From an uncultured Ruminococcus sp. (GTDB lineage: Bacteria; Bacillota; Clostridia; Oscillospirales; Acutalibacteraceae): 64,000 nucleotides of DNA. Below the pieces are notes generated by a model. That model did not search any database. It worked only from the letters and a program-made list of their open reading frames with translations, and had not been told where the DNA came from. The stretch covers positions 1 to 64,000 of the forward strand of contig CAKSNZ010000006.1 of assembly GCA_934476515.1 (NCBI GenBank), read 5' to 3'. Each line of letters begins with the position of its first letter. The first letter of the stretch is position 1. The position numbers and the translations under genes are program-made. Shown piece by piece: positions 1 to 8,439 of this stretch.

Positions 1-828
1 GGGATCCACACCGGACAATCTACGATGCTTTTGGCTTTGTTCTTTGTAATTATGACTGTATGTCCGCATTTAGCAAATCAGTTTTCACCGGTATTGGGAA
101 TGCTGTTAAATATTGCGGCACTGGCTGTGTTGATTCTGTTCGGATGCCATAATCCATTCATGTTTAATCAATCTACATTGGTTCTTGGGTATCTGCTGCT
201 ATATGGTTATGATGTTACGGGAAAAAGCTATCAGATGCGATTAGTCGGAATGGCTTTAGGTGCAGCACTTACCTGCTTCGTATTTTATCGAAATCATAAA
301 AACAGAACTTATAAAAGAAATCTGAAAGATCTGATACAAGAATTTGATATCACTTCTTCCAGAACAAAATGGCAGATATGTCAGATTTTATGCGTACCGA
401 TTGTCCTTTGCATTGCAGAACTTTGTAATATGCCACGTGCAATGTGGGCTGGTATTGCGGCCATGTCCGTGATTTTGCCGTCTATGGACGATATGCACTA
501 CAGAGTCCGTAAAAGGATTGTCGGAAATATTGCAGGTGTTATATGTTTTACAGTATTATATTTTCTGCTTCCTTCGTCAATCTATGCATATATAGGAATT
601 CTTGGTGGAATCGGTGTAGGATTTTCAGCACAATATGGCTGGCAGGCAGTATTTAACACATTTGGTGCTTTGGCCATTGCTGCAGAGACTTATGGACTAC
701 AAGGAGCGGTTAGTCTTAGAGTGATTCAAAATGTTTTTGGTGTTGTGTTTGCTTTAGCATTTTGTGTTATATTTTATTGGTTTATGTCTAAAAAAAAGGA
801 AAGTGAGGAGACCGTACATGCAGAGTGA
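1..828 (+). CDS. FUSC-family inner membrane protein, 5' end cut by window edge
   Basis: The frame is open to the first base of the window (GIHTGQST precedes the first ATG at 25), so the true start probably lies outside. The visible protein has several hydrophobic segments, then a basic cytoplasmic stretch (around residues 95-120), then a second membrane block containing MWAGIAAMSVILPS and a basic VRKRIVGNIAG segment, the pattern of the FUSC (fusaric acid resistance / aromatic acid exporter) fold. By family it would export small aromatic or weak acids; the substrate cannot be read from sequence. It ends in a lysine/glutamate-rich cytoplasmic tail. No partner efflux subunits are visible. Family call fairly secure, function inferred. 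Confidence 0.7.
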   Translation, partial: GIHTGQSTMLLALFFVIMTVCPHLANQFSPVLGMLLNIAALAVLILFGCHNPFMFNQSTLVLGYLLLYGYDVTGKSYQMRLVGMALGAALTCFVFYRNHKNRTYKRNLKDLIQEFDITSSRTKWQICQILCVPIVLCIAELCNMPRAMWAGIAAMSVILPSMDDMHYRVRKRIVGNIAGVICFTVLYFLLPSSIYAYIGILGGIGVGFSAQYGWQAVFNTFGALAIAAETYGLQGAVSLRVIQNVFGVVFALAFCVIFYWFMSKKKESEETVHAE

Positions 829-1047
829 AGTGAATCAGGAAGAAAATTTGAATAGAATTATTACGGTCCCTAGATAAGGTTTTTTATGATGAAAACAGTA
901 TATCATATGCGGTTATGTATTGAAAATACTGTTCAGTTAAGAAATGCTGTATTTTTTAGGTGCACTAATGCGTAGAAAGCAGGTGTATGATGAGTTCAAA
1001 TCATTTTTTGTGTATGACAAAAAGACAGATTACATATCTGCCTCATA

Positions 1048-1587
1048 ATGGAGTATAATGGTAACGAGATTTATGCAACCCGATACATGAAATCCCTCGT
1101 ACTTGATAAATTTCTTCTTGCCGAAAAGAAGCAGGGACGTCGCAGGTTTACAATGGCACACGAAGCATCACATCATATCTTGAGTAAGATGTATGCAATG
1201 CCGAGTGAAGGACGCTTTCATGCAGAGTATGACAGTGAGCGTAGTTATTCCAAAGAGAAACTGGCTCAGATGTTTGCGTCTGTTGAGTGGCAGGCACAGC
1301 ACCAAGCCACACTCAACAAAGCAATCCGAAGAATTATCCGTGATTGCAATGATGAGCAGTTTTTGCGCAGTGATGAACCTGATGTGTTACTTCCTCATTT
1401 TAGCTGTCACTCGCTTAGACATACATTTACAACAAGAATGTGTGAAGTTGGAGTAAATATAAAGGTCATTCAAGACGCACTCGGACATACGGATATTTCA
1501 ACTACACTGAACGTCTATGCTGATGTTACAAAAGAAATGAAAGCGGCAGAGTTCAAAGGACTTGATAATTATTTCAAGGCACATTAA
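1048..1587 (+). CDS. Chimeric remnant: ImmA/IrrE-like peptidase N-part fused to integrase C-part
   Basis: Residues 1 to about 82 look like an ImmA/IrrE-type metallopeptidase: RRRFTMAHEASHHIL contains the HExxH zinc site (HEASH). From about residue 85 the sequence switches to the C-terminal half of a Tn916-type tyrosine recombinase: HSLRHTF (box II His and Arg), LGHTDISTT (His) and the nucleophile Tyr in NVYADV. The first catalytic Arg and all the DNA-binding N-domain of the integrase are absent, so recombination is not expected. The peptidase half also lacks its usual C-terminal part. The join is in frame, consistent with a deletion inside a mobile element. No good ribosome binding site precedes the ATG. 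Probably a pseudogene scar, although it remains open. Confidence 0.7.
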   Translation: MEYNGNEIYATRYMKSLVLDKFLLAEKKQGRRRFTMAHEASHHILSKMYAMPSEGRFHAEYDSERSYSKEKLAQMFASVEWQAQHQATLNKAIRRIIRDCNDEQFLRSDEPDVLLPHFSCHSLRHTFTTRMCEVGVNIKVIQDALGHTDISTTLNVYADVTKEMKAAEFKGLDNYFKAH

Positions 1588-1600
1588 CAATCGAATAGAC

Positions 1601-1637
1601 AGAGAGCATACAATCCGTTTCGGAAAGTATGCTCTCT
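1601..1637 (+). terminator. Terminator after integrase remnant
   Basis: Long hairpin with 11-bp arms AGAGAGCATAC / GTATGCTCTCT and an inner TCCG/CGGA stem, followed by TTTA. It lies 14 bp after the chimeric frame and probably came with the integrase end of the mobile element. Confidence 0.7.
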
Positions 1638-1916
1638 TTATTTATATACATTTATAATGGAATTTGGTTTGCCGGTTGACTATCAGGCGGTAGATGAATA
1701 TAATAAGTATCAGTGGAGAATTGCCGGGTTTCATAGTTCGACTTACATCATTTGATGCAGAAATCGGTGCAAGTGAGAAAAAATCGCATAATTAGTGCAA
1801 TGAGTGGGCAATTCCAATCGGGATTGCCCATTTTCAGAAAGAAAAAGATAAATCTGAATTTGAGAAGGTAAGTGAATGGGATACCACGATACAAGATACC
1901 ATGGAGGAATATGATA
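1638..1916 (+). other. Non-coding stretch between integrase scar and MATE gene
   Basis: No convincing gene. It contains a 32-codon frame from ATG at about 1659 that resembles nothing I recognise and could be a gene tail, and a hairpin at 1805-1830 (TGGGCAAT / ATTGCCCA) followed by four T, which could be a terminator for lost upstream DNA. The MATE ribosome binding site GGAGG is at 1903-1907. Confidence 0.4.
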
Positions 1917-3260
1917 ATGTCAAAAGATGAGTATTTGATGACCGATACGCCCCTCAAAGCGTTGACGGTTTTTGCAATGCCAATGATTCTTGGAAGTTTT
2001 TTTCAGCAAATATACAATATGGCCGACTCTATTATTGTCGGCCAGTTTGTTGGTTCTTCCGCACTTGCAGCTGTCGGTGCATGTGCAGCATTGACCAATG
2101 TGTTCATTTGTGTGGCACTGGGAGCCGGTGTCGGAGCCGGTGTGCTTGTGAGCCGTTATTTCGGAGCCAGGGAGTATGGCAAAATGAAAACAATCGTGTC
2201 AACCTCCTTGATTAGCTTTTTGCTTCTAAGTATAGTCCTTGGTGTTTTTGGCTTTTTCTTCGCCAGCTCAATGATGAGTGGACTGCAAACCCCTGCCGAC
2301 ATATTGGATGATGCAGTACTGTATCTGCGGGTCTATTTTGTGGGCTTTCCGTTTCTGTTTATGTATAACATTCTTTCTACCATGTTCACCTCAATCGGCG
2401 AATCCAAAATTCCGCTAGGACTGCTGATTTTTTCGTCCATCCTGAATATTTTAATGGATCTTTGGATGGTAGCCGGGCTAGGTCTCGGTGTGTTCGGTGC
2501 GGCTATTGCAACCCTGATTGCACAGGGAATTTCCGCAGTGTTTTCGTTTTTGATTTTCTTTGCACGGATGCGGCAATATAAAAGCCACTTTAATAGGTTT
2601 GAACGGCAGGAGCTGTATTCCATGCTTCGCATTGCGGTGCCGTCGGTTTTACAGCAGTCCACAGTGTCCATCGGTATGATGATTGTGCAGGCAGTGGTAA
2701 ATCCTTTCGGTACACAGGCACTCGCCGGGTATACAGCAACGATGAGGGTGGAAAATGTTTTTTCATTGATCTTTGTATCCATCGGCAATGCGGTTTCGCC
2801 GTATGTTTCCCAGAATCTTGGCGCAAAGAAAATTGATCGTATCAAAAAAGGCTACCACGCTGCACTGGTGCTGGATCTGTGCTTTGCAGCCATTGCGTTT
2901 GTGGTCATTGAAGCGCTGCACACGCAGATCTCCTCGCTGTTCTTAGGAAAAGACGGAACGGCGTTGGCCTATCAGGTGTCCGGTGATTATATGAGGTGGA
3001 TTGGTTACTTTTTCATCTTCATGGGTATCAAGATGGCAACCGATGGAGTCCTTCGCGGTCTCGGAATTATGCGTCCGTTCCTCGTTGCAAACATGGTGAA
3101 CCTTGCGATTCGTCTGTCCGTTGCCCTAATCTGTGCACCGCGTTTCGGCATTGCCTTTGTCTGGCTTGCTGTACCAGCTGGTTGGCTTGCAAACTTTTTA
3201 ATCTCCTATGTGGCTCTCAGGAGATCATGGCCGACTGATAAAATGGCATCCATTAGTTAA
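1917..3260 (+). CDS. MATE-family multidrug/sodium exporter
   Basis: About 448 residues with twelve hydrophobic segments in two similar halves, the length and layout of NorM/DinF-type MATE exporters, which expel cationic drugs or metabolites using Na+ or H+. MTDTPLKALTVFAMPMILG at the N-terminus and FFQQIYNMADSIIVGQFVG are the classic first-helix signature; AVPSVLQQS begins the second half. ATG at 1917 is chosen because GGAGG at 1903-1907 sits 9 nt upstream; an ATG at 1911 (3 nt) and a GTG at 1872 are worse. The gene is clearly GC-richer, with more CGG/GCC/CTG codons, than its neighbours, suggesting acquisition by transfer along with the integrase scar upstream. Substrate unknown. Confidence 0.9.
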   Translation: MSKDEYLMTDTPLKALTVFAMPMILGSFFQQIYNMADSIIVGQFVGSSALAAVGACAALTNVFICVALGAGVGAGVLVSRYFGAREYGKMKTIVSTSLISFLLLSIVLGVFGFFFASSMMSGLQTPADILDDAVLYLRVYFVGFPFLFMYNILSTMFTSIGESKIPLGLLIFSSILNILMDLWMVAGLGLGVFGAAIATLIAQGISAVFSFLIFFARMRQYKSHFNRFERQELYSMLRIAVPSVLQQSTVSIGMMIVQAVVNPFGTQALAGYTATMRVENVFSLIFVSIGNAVSPYVSQNLGAKKIDRIKKGYHAALVLDLCFAAIAFVVIEALHTQISSLFLGKDGTALAYQVSGDYMRWIGYFFIFMGIKMATDGVLRGLGIMRPFLVANMVNLAIRLSVALICAPRFGIAFVWLAVPAGWLANFLISYVALRRSWPTDKMASIS

Positions 3261-3279
3261 CTTCCAGTTTTTCAACTTA

Positions 3280-3314
3280 CCCTTTGAGAGAGGAGAAATC
3301 CTTTTCTCAAAGGG
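3280..3314 (+). terminator. Terminator of MATE gene, first of four related hairpins
   Basis: Arms CCCTTTGAGA / TCTCAAAGGG followed by CTTTCTT. The same stem sequence recurs at about 4360, 5128 and 5871. Confidence 0.75.
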
Positions 3315-3412
3315 CTTTCTTATATCTTTCATATTTAATTGACATTGATTAAGTGTTGATATACTTCGAAAGTTCAATTTTTGAAATTAATATTACTGTG
3401 AAAAAATATTTA

Positions 3413-3441
3413 TTGACAAAATTTAATGTATATGTTACCAT
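3413..3441 (+). promoter_or_regulatory. Promoter for lipoprotein gene
   Basis: TTGACA, 17 bp, TACCAT. It lies in the 328-bp gap 3261-3588, which otherwise holds only the MATE terminator and AT-rich DNA. Leader of about 140 nt before the start codon; no recognised riboswitch in it. Confidence 0.5.
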
Positions 3442-3588
3442 AAAAATGTAAAAATAATACAAAGCTCTAAATGTGAACTAAAACGATATTTTATGAATAA
3501 AGTGTGTTACACAGAAAACCCATAACAATGGAGATTACATTATGAAATAATTAATGAAAATAAAGGGTGATAAAGGAGGCAATTAATT

Positions 3589-4344
3589 ATGAAAAAAGCA
3601 TTTTTATTATTCCTTGTGTTGATAATAACTTGTGTTACTATAACGGGTTGTAAAGATTCTTCAAATAACACAAGTTCTTCAAGTGGTGCAAACAATTCAA
3701 GTAATACAATTACTTCAAGTAGTTCAAAAAATGCAAATGTTGGAATGATAAGGGACTTATCCGTGGATTTGGAAAGGAAGTATAGTATTCCTAATTCTGA
3801 CAGTAATGTGTTAGAAGTTGTTTCAAAAGCTGATGAAGTTTATCAGAATGACCTAAATGAACTAATATCAGTATCAGATGATGTGATTCGTGGAAAAGTT
3901 CAAAATGTGGCTTATACAAGCTATGAAGGTGTCGCTTGGACAAAATCTGATGTCTTGATAACAGATACATTTAAAGGTAATTTGAAAAAAGGAGATGTAA
4001 TATCAGTGTTTACTTTGGGTGGATATATTCCACTTAGTGAGCATATTAAAGGACACAATGACGCATTTCGTTTTAAAGATTTAAGTGCAAAGAAAATTAA
4101 AACAACTTTCCTTAAAGAAACAATTGACGGTGAAAAACCAATTAAAAAGTCTGATGATTTGATATTGTGTGTAGTTAAAACTCCTAAGGATAGTCCATTA
4201 CCAAAGGGTGCATATGAGCGAGTTTCTTATTCAGGGCAGTTATATGCCGAGAGCAACAAAGAATTTGTTCAAACGATTACCGATAGTTCCCACAAAACAG
4301 TGAAAACTTATTCCTATGACGATATTAAAAAAATGACAGAATAG
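3589..4344 (+). CDS. Predicted lipoprotein of unknown function
   Basis: Residues 1-21 form a lipoprotein signal ending in the lipobox TITGC, so Cys21 would be lipidated and the protein displayed on the outer face of the membrane. Residues 23-50 are a Ser/Asn-rich flexible linker. The rest (60-251) is a single soluble domain with no motif I recognise; VISVFTLGGYIPLSEH and KGAYERVSYSGQLY are its most distinctive stretches. A strong AAGGAGG lies 7-8 nt before the ATG. It is alone between two terminators and behind its own promoter. Real gene, function not assignable. Confidence 0.8.
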   Translation: MKKAFLLFLVLIITCVTITGCKDSSNNTSSSSGANNSSNTITSSSSKNANVGMIRDLSVDLERKYSIPNSDSNVLEVVSKADEVYQNDLNELISVSDDVIRGKVQNVAYTSYEGVAWTKSDVLITDTFKGNLKKGDVISVFTLGGYIPLSEHIKGHNDAFRFKDLSAKKIKTTFLKETIDGEKPIKKSDDLILCVVKTPKDSPLPKGAYERVSYSGQLYAESNKEFVQTITDSSHKTVKTYSYDDIKKMTE

Positions 4345-4355
4345 AACAAATAATA

Positions 4356-4393
4356 AAAACCCTTTGAGAAATTTTTATTCTTCAAAGGGTTTT
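4356..4393 (+). terminator. Terminator of lipoprotein gene, second related hairpin
   Basis: Arms AAAACCCTTTGA(G)AA / TTCAAAGGGTTTT. It closely matches the hairpins at 3280, 5128 and 5871. Confidence 0.75.
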
Positions 4394-4412
4394 GCTATAT
4401 TCTATAATCAAT

Positions 4413-4441
4413 TTGACTTTATATAAGTAAAAATTTATAAT
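4413..4441 (+). promoter_or_regulatory. Promoter for XRE regulator
   Basis: TTGACT, 17 bp, TATAAT. The 60 bp covering terminator tail plus promoter resemble those at 5150-5202. Leader is about 140 nt. Confidence 0.6.
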
Positions 4442-4591
4442 TATGGCAGTTATTTGAATTGCCCATTTTTTAAAATAAAAATAAAAAATAGCGAAAAATA
4501 TTGTGAAAATGCCAGATGTTAATTTGTGTTGCTTGTGGCAACAGGGGTTTTGGTGTTTAATGATAGTATCAAACTCAAGGAGGCACAAGTT

Positions 4592-5110
4592 ATGCTAAAA
4601 GACAACATTAAAAATTTACGAAAAGAAAAAGGACTTTCACAAGAAGAACTTGCAATAAAGCTAAATGTGGTAAGGCAAACTGTATCAAAGTGGGAAAGAG
4701 GTCTTTCGGTACCGGACTCAAGTATGCTGATTTCTTTGGCTGAGGAGTTGGGTACTTCCGTAAATGTTTTGCTTGGTGAAAGTGTAGAGGATAAAACTTT
4801 AAAAGATGATGTAGATATAAAAACTATAGCTGAAAGACTTGAAGTGATTAACCTACAACTAGCAAGAAGAAGTGAAATGAAGATTAAGTTAGTTCGTTGG
4901 ATACTTATTTTGTTGTGCATTGTTATTGTTGCAGTTTTTATTGCTTTTGGAATTATGCAAAGTGATTATTTAGGTTGGAATTTTAATAATCCTGAATTGG
5001 CAGTTGCCGGTACTTTGTTGCATGGCTTTGAATTTGTATTCGTAAGGATTGCACCATTTGCTTTTATTGCATCTGTAATCGGAATTGTATTCACATATAA
5101 AAGAAGATAA
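4592..5110 (+). CDS. XRE-family regulator with C-terminal membrane anchor
   Basis: 172 residues. Residues 1-58 are a Cro/C1-type helix-turn-helix: IKNLRKEKGLSQEELAIKL, then VVRQTVSKWERGLSVPD, the usual recognition-helix signature of Firmicute XRE proteins. A short linker (residues 60-95) leads to a hydrophobic helix (about 100-121) and a second at the C-terminus (about 145-168), so the DNA-binding domain is tethered to the membrane. ATG at 4592 is chosen over an upstream in-frame start because AAGGAGG at 4578-4583 is ideally placed. Such membrane-linked XRE proteins are common orphan regulators in Clostridia; target unknown. It stands alone between two terminators. Confidence 0.85.
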   Translation: MLKDNIKNLRKEKGLSQEELAIKLNVVRQTVSKWERGLSVPDSSMLISLAEELGTSVNVLLGESVEDKTLKDDVDIKTIAERLEVINLQLARRSEMKIKLVRWILILLCIVIVAVFIAFGIMQSDYLGWNFNNPELAVAGTLLHGFEFVFVRIAPFAFIASVIGIVFTYKRR

Positions 5111-5127
5111 TTTTTAGTTAAAAATAG

Positions 5128-5158
5128 CCCTTTGAGAAAAGTAAAATTCTCAAAGGGT
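5128..5158 (+). terminator. Terminator of XRE regulator, third related hairpin
   Basis: Arms CCCTTTGAGAA / TTCTCAAAGGG followed by TTTTA. Confidence 0.75.
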
Positions 5159-5173
5159 TTTACTATATTAAAT

Positions 5174-5202
5174 TTGACTTTTTATATATGAATATTTATA
5201 AT
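5174..5202 (+). promoter_or_regulatory. Promoter for flavodoxin gene
   Basis: TTGACT, 17 bp, TATAAT, similar in sequence and position to the promoter at 4413. A leader of about 120 nt precedes the flavodoxin. Confidence 0.6.
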
Positions 5203-5329
5203 ATAATCAAATCAAATGTGTTAGAAATGGTGCAATTTGCAAGTGCTTTATATGCTAAATATATAATTATATTTGTTAGTTAGATTGCCTATTATCTAAA
5301 CAATAATATATCAAAATTGGAGAGAATTA

Positions 5330-5854
5330 ATGAATATAATTATTTACGGCTCACAATATGGAACTACAAAAAAATATGCAGATGAACTTGCAAAAAGAAC
5401 AGGTTTTGAAGTGAAAAGTTATAAATATATAAATGACATAAATAACTATGAAACAATCATATACCTTGGTGCTTTATATGCCGGTGGTGTTTTAGGAATG
5501 AAAAAGATTTTCTCTAAAATGCAACAATGTGAAAACAAAAAAATTATAATTGGAACTGTTGGACTATCTGATCCAACAAATATAGAAAATATAAATAATA
5601 TTAGAAATAGTGTAAAGAAACAGTTGCCTAAAAAATTATATGAAAATGCTCATATTATTCATTTGAGGGGTGGAATTGATTATTCTAAACTGGGTTTTGT
5701 ACACAAAAATATGATGAGACTATTGTATAAGAAAGCAGTAGGGTTATCGGAAGAAAAGAAAACAGCAGAGGTAAAAGCAATGATTGAAACTTATAATCAA
5801 AAAGTAGATTTCGTTGATTTTGAAAAACTTAATAGCATTATCAATATGATATAA
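5330..5854 (+). CDS. Flavodoxin-domain protein
   Basis: 174 residues. The N-terminus IIIYGSQYGTTKKYADELA is the FMN phosphate-binding loop of flavodoxins, after a hydrophobic first strand; TIIYLGALYAGGVLG and IIIGTVGLSDP fit the second and third nucleotide loops. The C-terminal part is close to the flavodoxin-like domain that also includes HemG-type protoporphyrinogen oxidases. Expected role is FMN-dependent electron transfer in the cytoplasm; partner unknown. GGAGAG precedes the ATG by about 6 nt. Single-gene unit between related terminators. Confidence 0.8.
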   Translation: MNIIIYGSQYGTTKKYADELAKRTGFEVKSYKYINDINNYETIIYLGALYAGGVLGMKKIFSKMQQCENKKIIIGTVGLSDPTNIENINNIRNSVKKQLPKKLYENAHIIHLRGGIDYSKLGFVHKNMMRLLYKKAVGLSEEKKTAEVKAMIETYNQKVDFVDFEKLNSIINMI

Positions 5855-5870
5855 TAATTATATTCAATCA

Positions 5871-5899
5871 CCCTTTGAAGAATTAAAATTTTCAGAGGG
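5871..5899 (+). terminator. Terminator of flavodoxin gene, fourth related hairpin
   Basis: Arms CCCTTTGAA / TTCAGAGGG (one G-U pair) followed by TTTTAA. Most diverged of the four. Confidence 0.65.
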
Positions 5900-6003
5900 T
5901 TTTAATTATATATTGATTTATTAAATCAAATGTGTAAAATGAATATGTAATTGAAATGGGTAGTTCGGTTATGAATTATCCTTTATTTTATAAAGAGGTT
6001 GTT

Positions 6004-6489
6004 ATGATTAGAAAAGCAGTAGTAGAGGATTTGCCTTATATTAAGGAAATTTATAATGATGCAGTTCGAAATTCAACTGCAACATTTGACATTACAGAAA
6101 AAGGTGATGACTTTTTTAGGACTATGTTTGATGAGCATAGTGGCAAAAGAATTTTTTATGTTTATGAAAAAGATAACAAAGCAGTTGCCTATGTTACACT
6201 TTCAAAATTCAGTCATAGAGATGCCTATGATACAACAGTAGAACTTTCTGTTTATGTTAATAAAGATTATAGACATCAGCATATTGCCACAGAATTAATG
6301 GAGTTTGCAATTAATTTTGCAAAAGAATGTAATGACATATATACAATAGTTTCCCTGATTACAGATGAAAATAAGGAAAGTATCCATTTGCATAAGAAGT
6401 ATGGCTTTCGGTTTTGTGGCAAAATCAAAAAAGCCGGTGTAAAATTTAACCATGACCTTAATGTTGACATTTATCAGTTGATATTTTAA
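6004..6489 (+). CDS. GNAT acetyltransferase, phosphinothricin-acetyltransferase-like
   Basis: 161 residues from ATG 6004; AGAGG at 5994-5998 supports this start over an in-frame ATG at 5956. IRKAVVEDLPYIKEIYNDAV at the N-terminus and ELSVYVNKDYRHQHIATEL in the middle fit the Pat/MddA branch of GNAT N-acetyltransferases, with the acetyl-CoA pyrophosphate loop degenerate (RHQHIA instead of the usual RGxGxG). LHKKYGFRFCGKIKKAGVKF is the typical C-terminal strand pair. Likely acetylates a small amine or amino acid analogue; substrate unknown. The altered loop is worth noting but tolerated in the family. Confidence 0.8.
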   Translation: MIRKAVVEDLPYIKEIYNDAVRNSTATFDITEKGDDFFRTMFDEHSGKRIFYVYEKDNKAVAYVTLSKFSHRDAYDTTVELSVYVNKDYRHQHIATELMEFAINFAKECNDIYTIVSLITDENKESIHLHKKYGFRFCGKIKKAGVKFNHDLNVDIYQLIF

Positions 6490-6519
6490 TAAAAATCTCA
6501 TTTTGGAAAAAGAAGATAA

Positions 6520-6548
6520 TTGAAATTGTATTCATAATATGATAGAAT
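6520..6548 (+). promoter_or_regulatory. Promoter for ilvD
   Basis: TTGAAA, 17 bp, TAGAAT. It sits about 115 bp before ilvD; the leader has no T-box core or attenuator that I can see. Confidence 0.6.
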
Positions 6549-6664
6549 ACATATGTATAGTAACTATTGTTAGACAGAGTGTGGCTTTTGATCAGAAAAG
6601 CAAAATATTCATACAAAACTTTAGATGTACATAAAGATAAATTTTTATATAAAGAAGGTATATT

Positions 6665-8320
6665 ATGCGTTCAGATTTAATTAAGAAAGGCCCTACAAGA
6701 GCACCTCACCGTTCTCTTTTAAAGGCTATGGGTATTACAGAAAGTGAAATGAAAAAGCCTTTCGTTGCAGTTGTTTCAGCTAAGAGTGACTATATCCCTG
6801 GTCACAAGCACTTAGATGATATTGCTGAAGAAGTAAAGGCAGGTATTCGTAATGCCGGTGGTGTTCCATTTGAATTTAACACAATCGGTGTTTGTGACGG
6901 TATTGCAATGAACCATAAGGGTATGAAGTATTCTCTATGCTCAAGAGAAATCATTGCTGACTCAATTGAAATTATGTTAACTGCTCATCCACTTGACGCA
7001 GTTGTATTTATCCCTAACTGTGACAAGATTGTTCCCGGTATGCTTATTGCTGCTTGTAGAATGAATCTACCATCAGTTTTCGTTAGTGGTGGTCCAATGC
7101 TACCCGGTGAAAAAGACGGTGTTAGATATGGTCTATCCGAAATGTTCGAGTATGTTGGTGCTTGTGCAAGTGGTAAGATTACAGAAAAAGAACTTGCTGA
7201 ATATGAAGACAGTTGTTGTCCAACTTGTGGTTCTTGTTCAGGTATGTACACAGCCAACTCAATGAACTGCCTAACAGAAGCTATCGGTATGGGTCTACCA
7301 TTTAACGGTACAATCCCAGCAGTATATGCCGGTCGTAGAAGACTTGCTAAGACTGCCGGTGAAAGAGTAATGTACCTACTTGAAAATGACATTAGACCAA
7401 AGGATATTATCACAAAGAAGAGTTTTGAAAATGCTCTAACTTGTGAAATGGCTCTTGGTTGTTCTTCAAATACAGTTCTACACCTACTAGCTATTGCTTA
7501 TGAGGCTGATATTCCTGTAAACATTGAAGTAATTGATGAGATTTCTAAGAAAACTCCTCAGATTTGTAAGCTAAACCCAGCAGGTAAAATCTTCATTACT
7601 GACCTTAACGAAAAGGGTGGTATCCCTGCAGTTATGAAGGAACTTTCTAAGAAGGGTATCATCAACACAGATTGCTTAACTGTTATGGGTACTGTTGGTG
7701 ACAGAATTGCCAATGCAAAGGATGCTGACGGTGAAATTATCCACACAGTAGATAATCCACTTCGTCAAGACGGTGGTATTGCTATCCTTAAGGGCAACCT
7801 TGCTCCTGAAGGTGCAGTTGTTAAACAAGGTGCAGTTGCTCCTGAAATGATGCAACACACAGGTCCTGCAAGAGTATTCAACAGTGAAGAAGAAGCAAAT
7901 GACGCTATTCTAGCAGGTAAGATTGTTGCCGGTGATGTTGTTGTTATCCGTTACGAAGGTCCTAAGGGTGGTCCTGGTATGAGAGAAATGCTTTCTCCTA
8001 CATCTGCTATTGCCGGTGCAGGTCTAGATAAGGAAGTTGCTCTTATTACTGATGGTCGTTTCTCAGGTGCTACAAGAGGTGCATCAATCGGTCATATTTG
8101 TCCTGAGGCTGCTGCCGGTGGACTTATCGGTCTTGTTGAAGAGGGCGACTCAATCACAGTTGATATTACAAACAGAACTCTAACCCTAAATGTTGCTGAT
8201 GATGTTCTTGCTGAAAGAAAGAAGAACTTCAAGATGCCTGAAAAGGAACTTTCAGGTTACCTAAAGAGATATTCAAAGCTTGTTACTTCTGCATCTCAGG
8301 GTGCTGTTTTTGAAAAGTAA
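6665..8320 (+). CDS. ilvD: Dihydroxy-acid dehydratase
   Basis: 551 residues, full length for IlvD/Edd family. It dehydrates 2,3-dihydroxy-isovalerate and -methylvalerate to the 2-oxo acids, the shared penultimate step of valine and isoleucine synthesis. [10 protein letters not shown] (about residue 118-127) and [18 protein letters not shown] (about 188-205) supply Fe-S and substrate-site residues; [10 protein letters not shown] and [10 protein letters not shown] mark the C-terminal domain. PGHKHL occupies the position where [2Fe-2S] enzymes have a Cys, suggesting the oxygen-labile [4Fe-4S] type. It stands alone: no ilvB, ilvC or leu genes are adjacent. Codon use is highly biased (GGT, CCA), as in well-expressed genes. 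Confidence 0.97.
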   Translation: MRSDLIKKGPTRAPHRSLLKAMGITESEMKKPFVAVVSAKSDYIPGHKHLDDIAEEVKAGIRNAGGVPFEFNTIGVCDGIAMNHKGMKYSLCSREIIADSIEIMLTAHPLDAVVFIPNCDKIVPGMLIAACRMNLPSVFVSGGPMLPGEKDGVRYGLSEMFEYVGACASGKITEKELAEYEDSCCPTCGSCSGMYTANSMNCLTEAIGMGLPFNGTIPAVYAGRRRLAKTAGERVMYLLENDIRPKDIITKKSFENALTCEMALGCSSNTVLHLLAIAYEADIPVNIEVIDEISKKTPQICKLNPAGKIFITDLNEKGGIPAVMKELSKKGIINTDCLTVMGTVGDRIANAKDADGEIIHTVDNPLRQDGGIAILKGNLAPEGAVVKQGAVAPEMMQHTGPARVFNSEEEANDAILAGKIVAGDVVVIRYEGPKGGPGMREMLSPTSAIAGAGLDKEVALITDGRFSGATRGASIGHICPEAAAGGLIGLVEEGDSITVDITNRTLTLNVADDVLAERKKNFKMPEKELSGYLKRYSKLVTSASQGAVFEK

Positions 8321-8375
8321 TTTTAGTTTTGGTTATTACTTTCTATTTTTAATCAGTATTTAACTTAATAAAATT

Positions 8376-8403
8376 ATGACCACTTACAGTTGTAAGTGGT
8401 CAT
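8376..8403 (+). terminator. Terminator of ilvD
   Basis: Perfect 13-bp arms ATGACCACTTACA / TGTAAGTGGTCAT followed by TTTTTG. Confidence 0.85.
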
Positions 8404-8439
8404 TTTTGTTATGAGCAACTTTATAAATTTATATATTTT

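Noticed and set aside
968..1048. 26-codon frame ending at the start of the chimeric gene
   Set aside because: Has no ribosome binding site; it may be the frameshifted front of the ImmA/IrrE-like gene but cannot be supported.
2333..2845. Long reading frame of 170 codons on the minus strand
   Set aside because: It lies entirely antisense to the MATE gene, has no ribosome binding site and its translation resembles no protein; a composition shadow of the GC-richer gene.
6490..6664. Branched-chain amino acid T-box or attenuator before ilvD
   Set aside because: No T-box core and no terminator hairpin in the leader.
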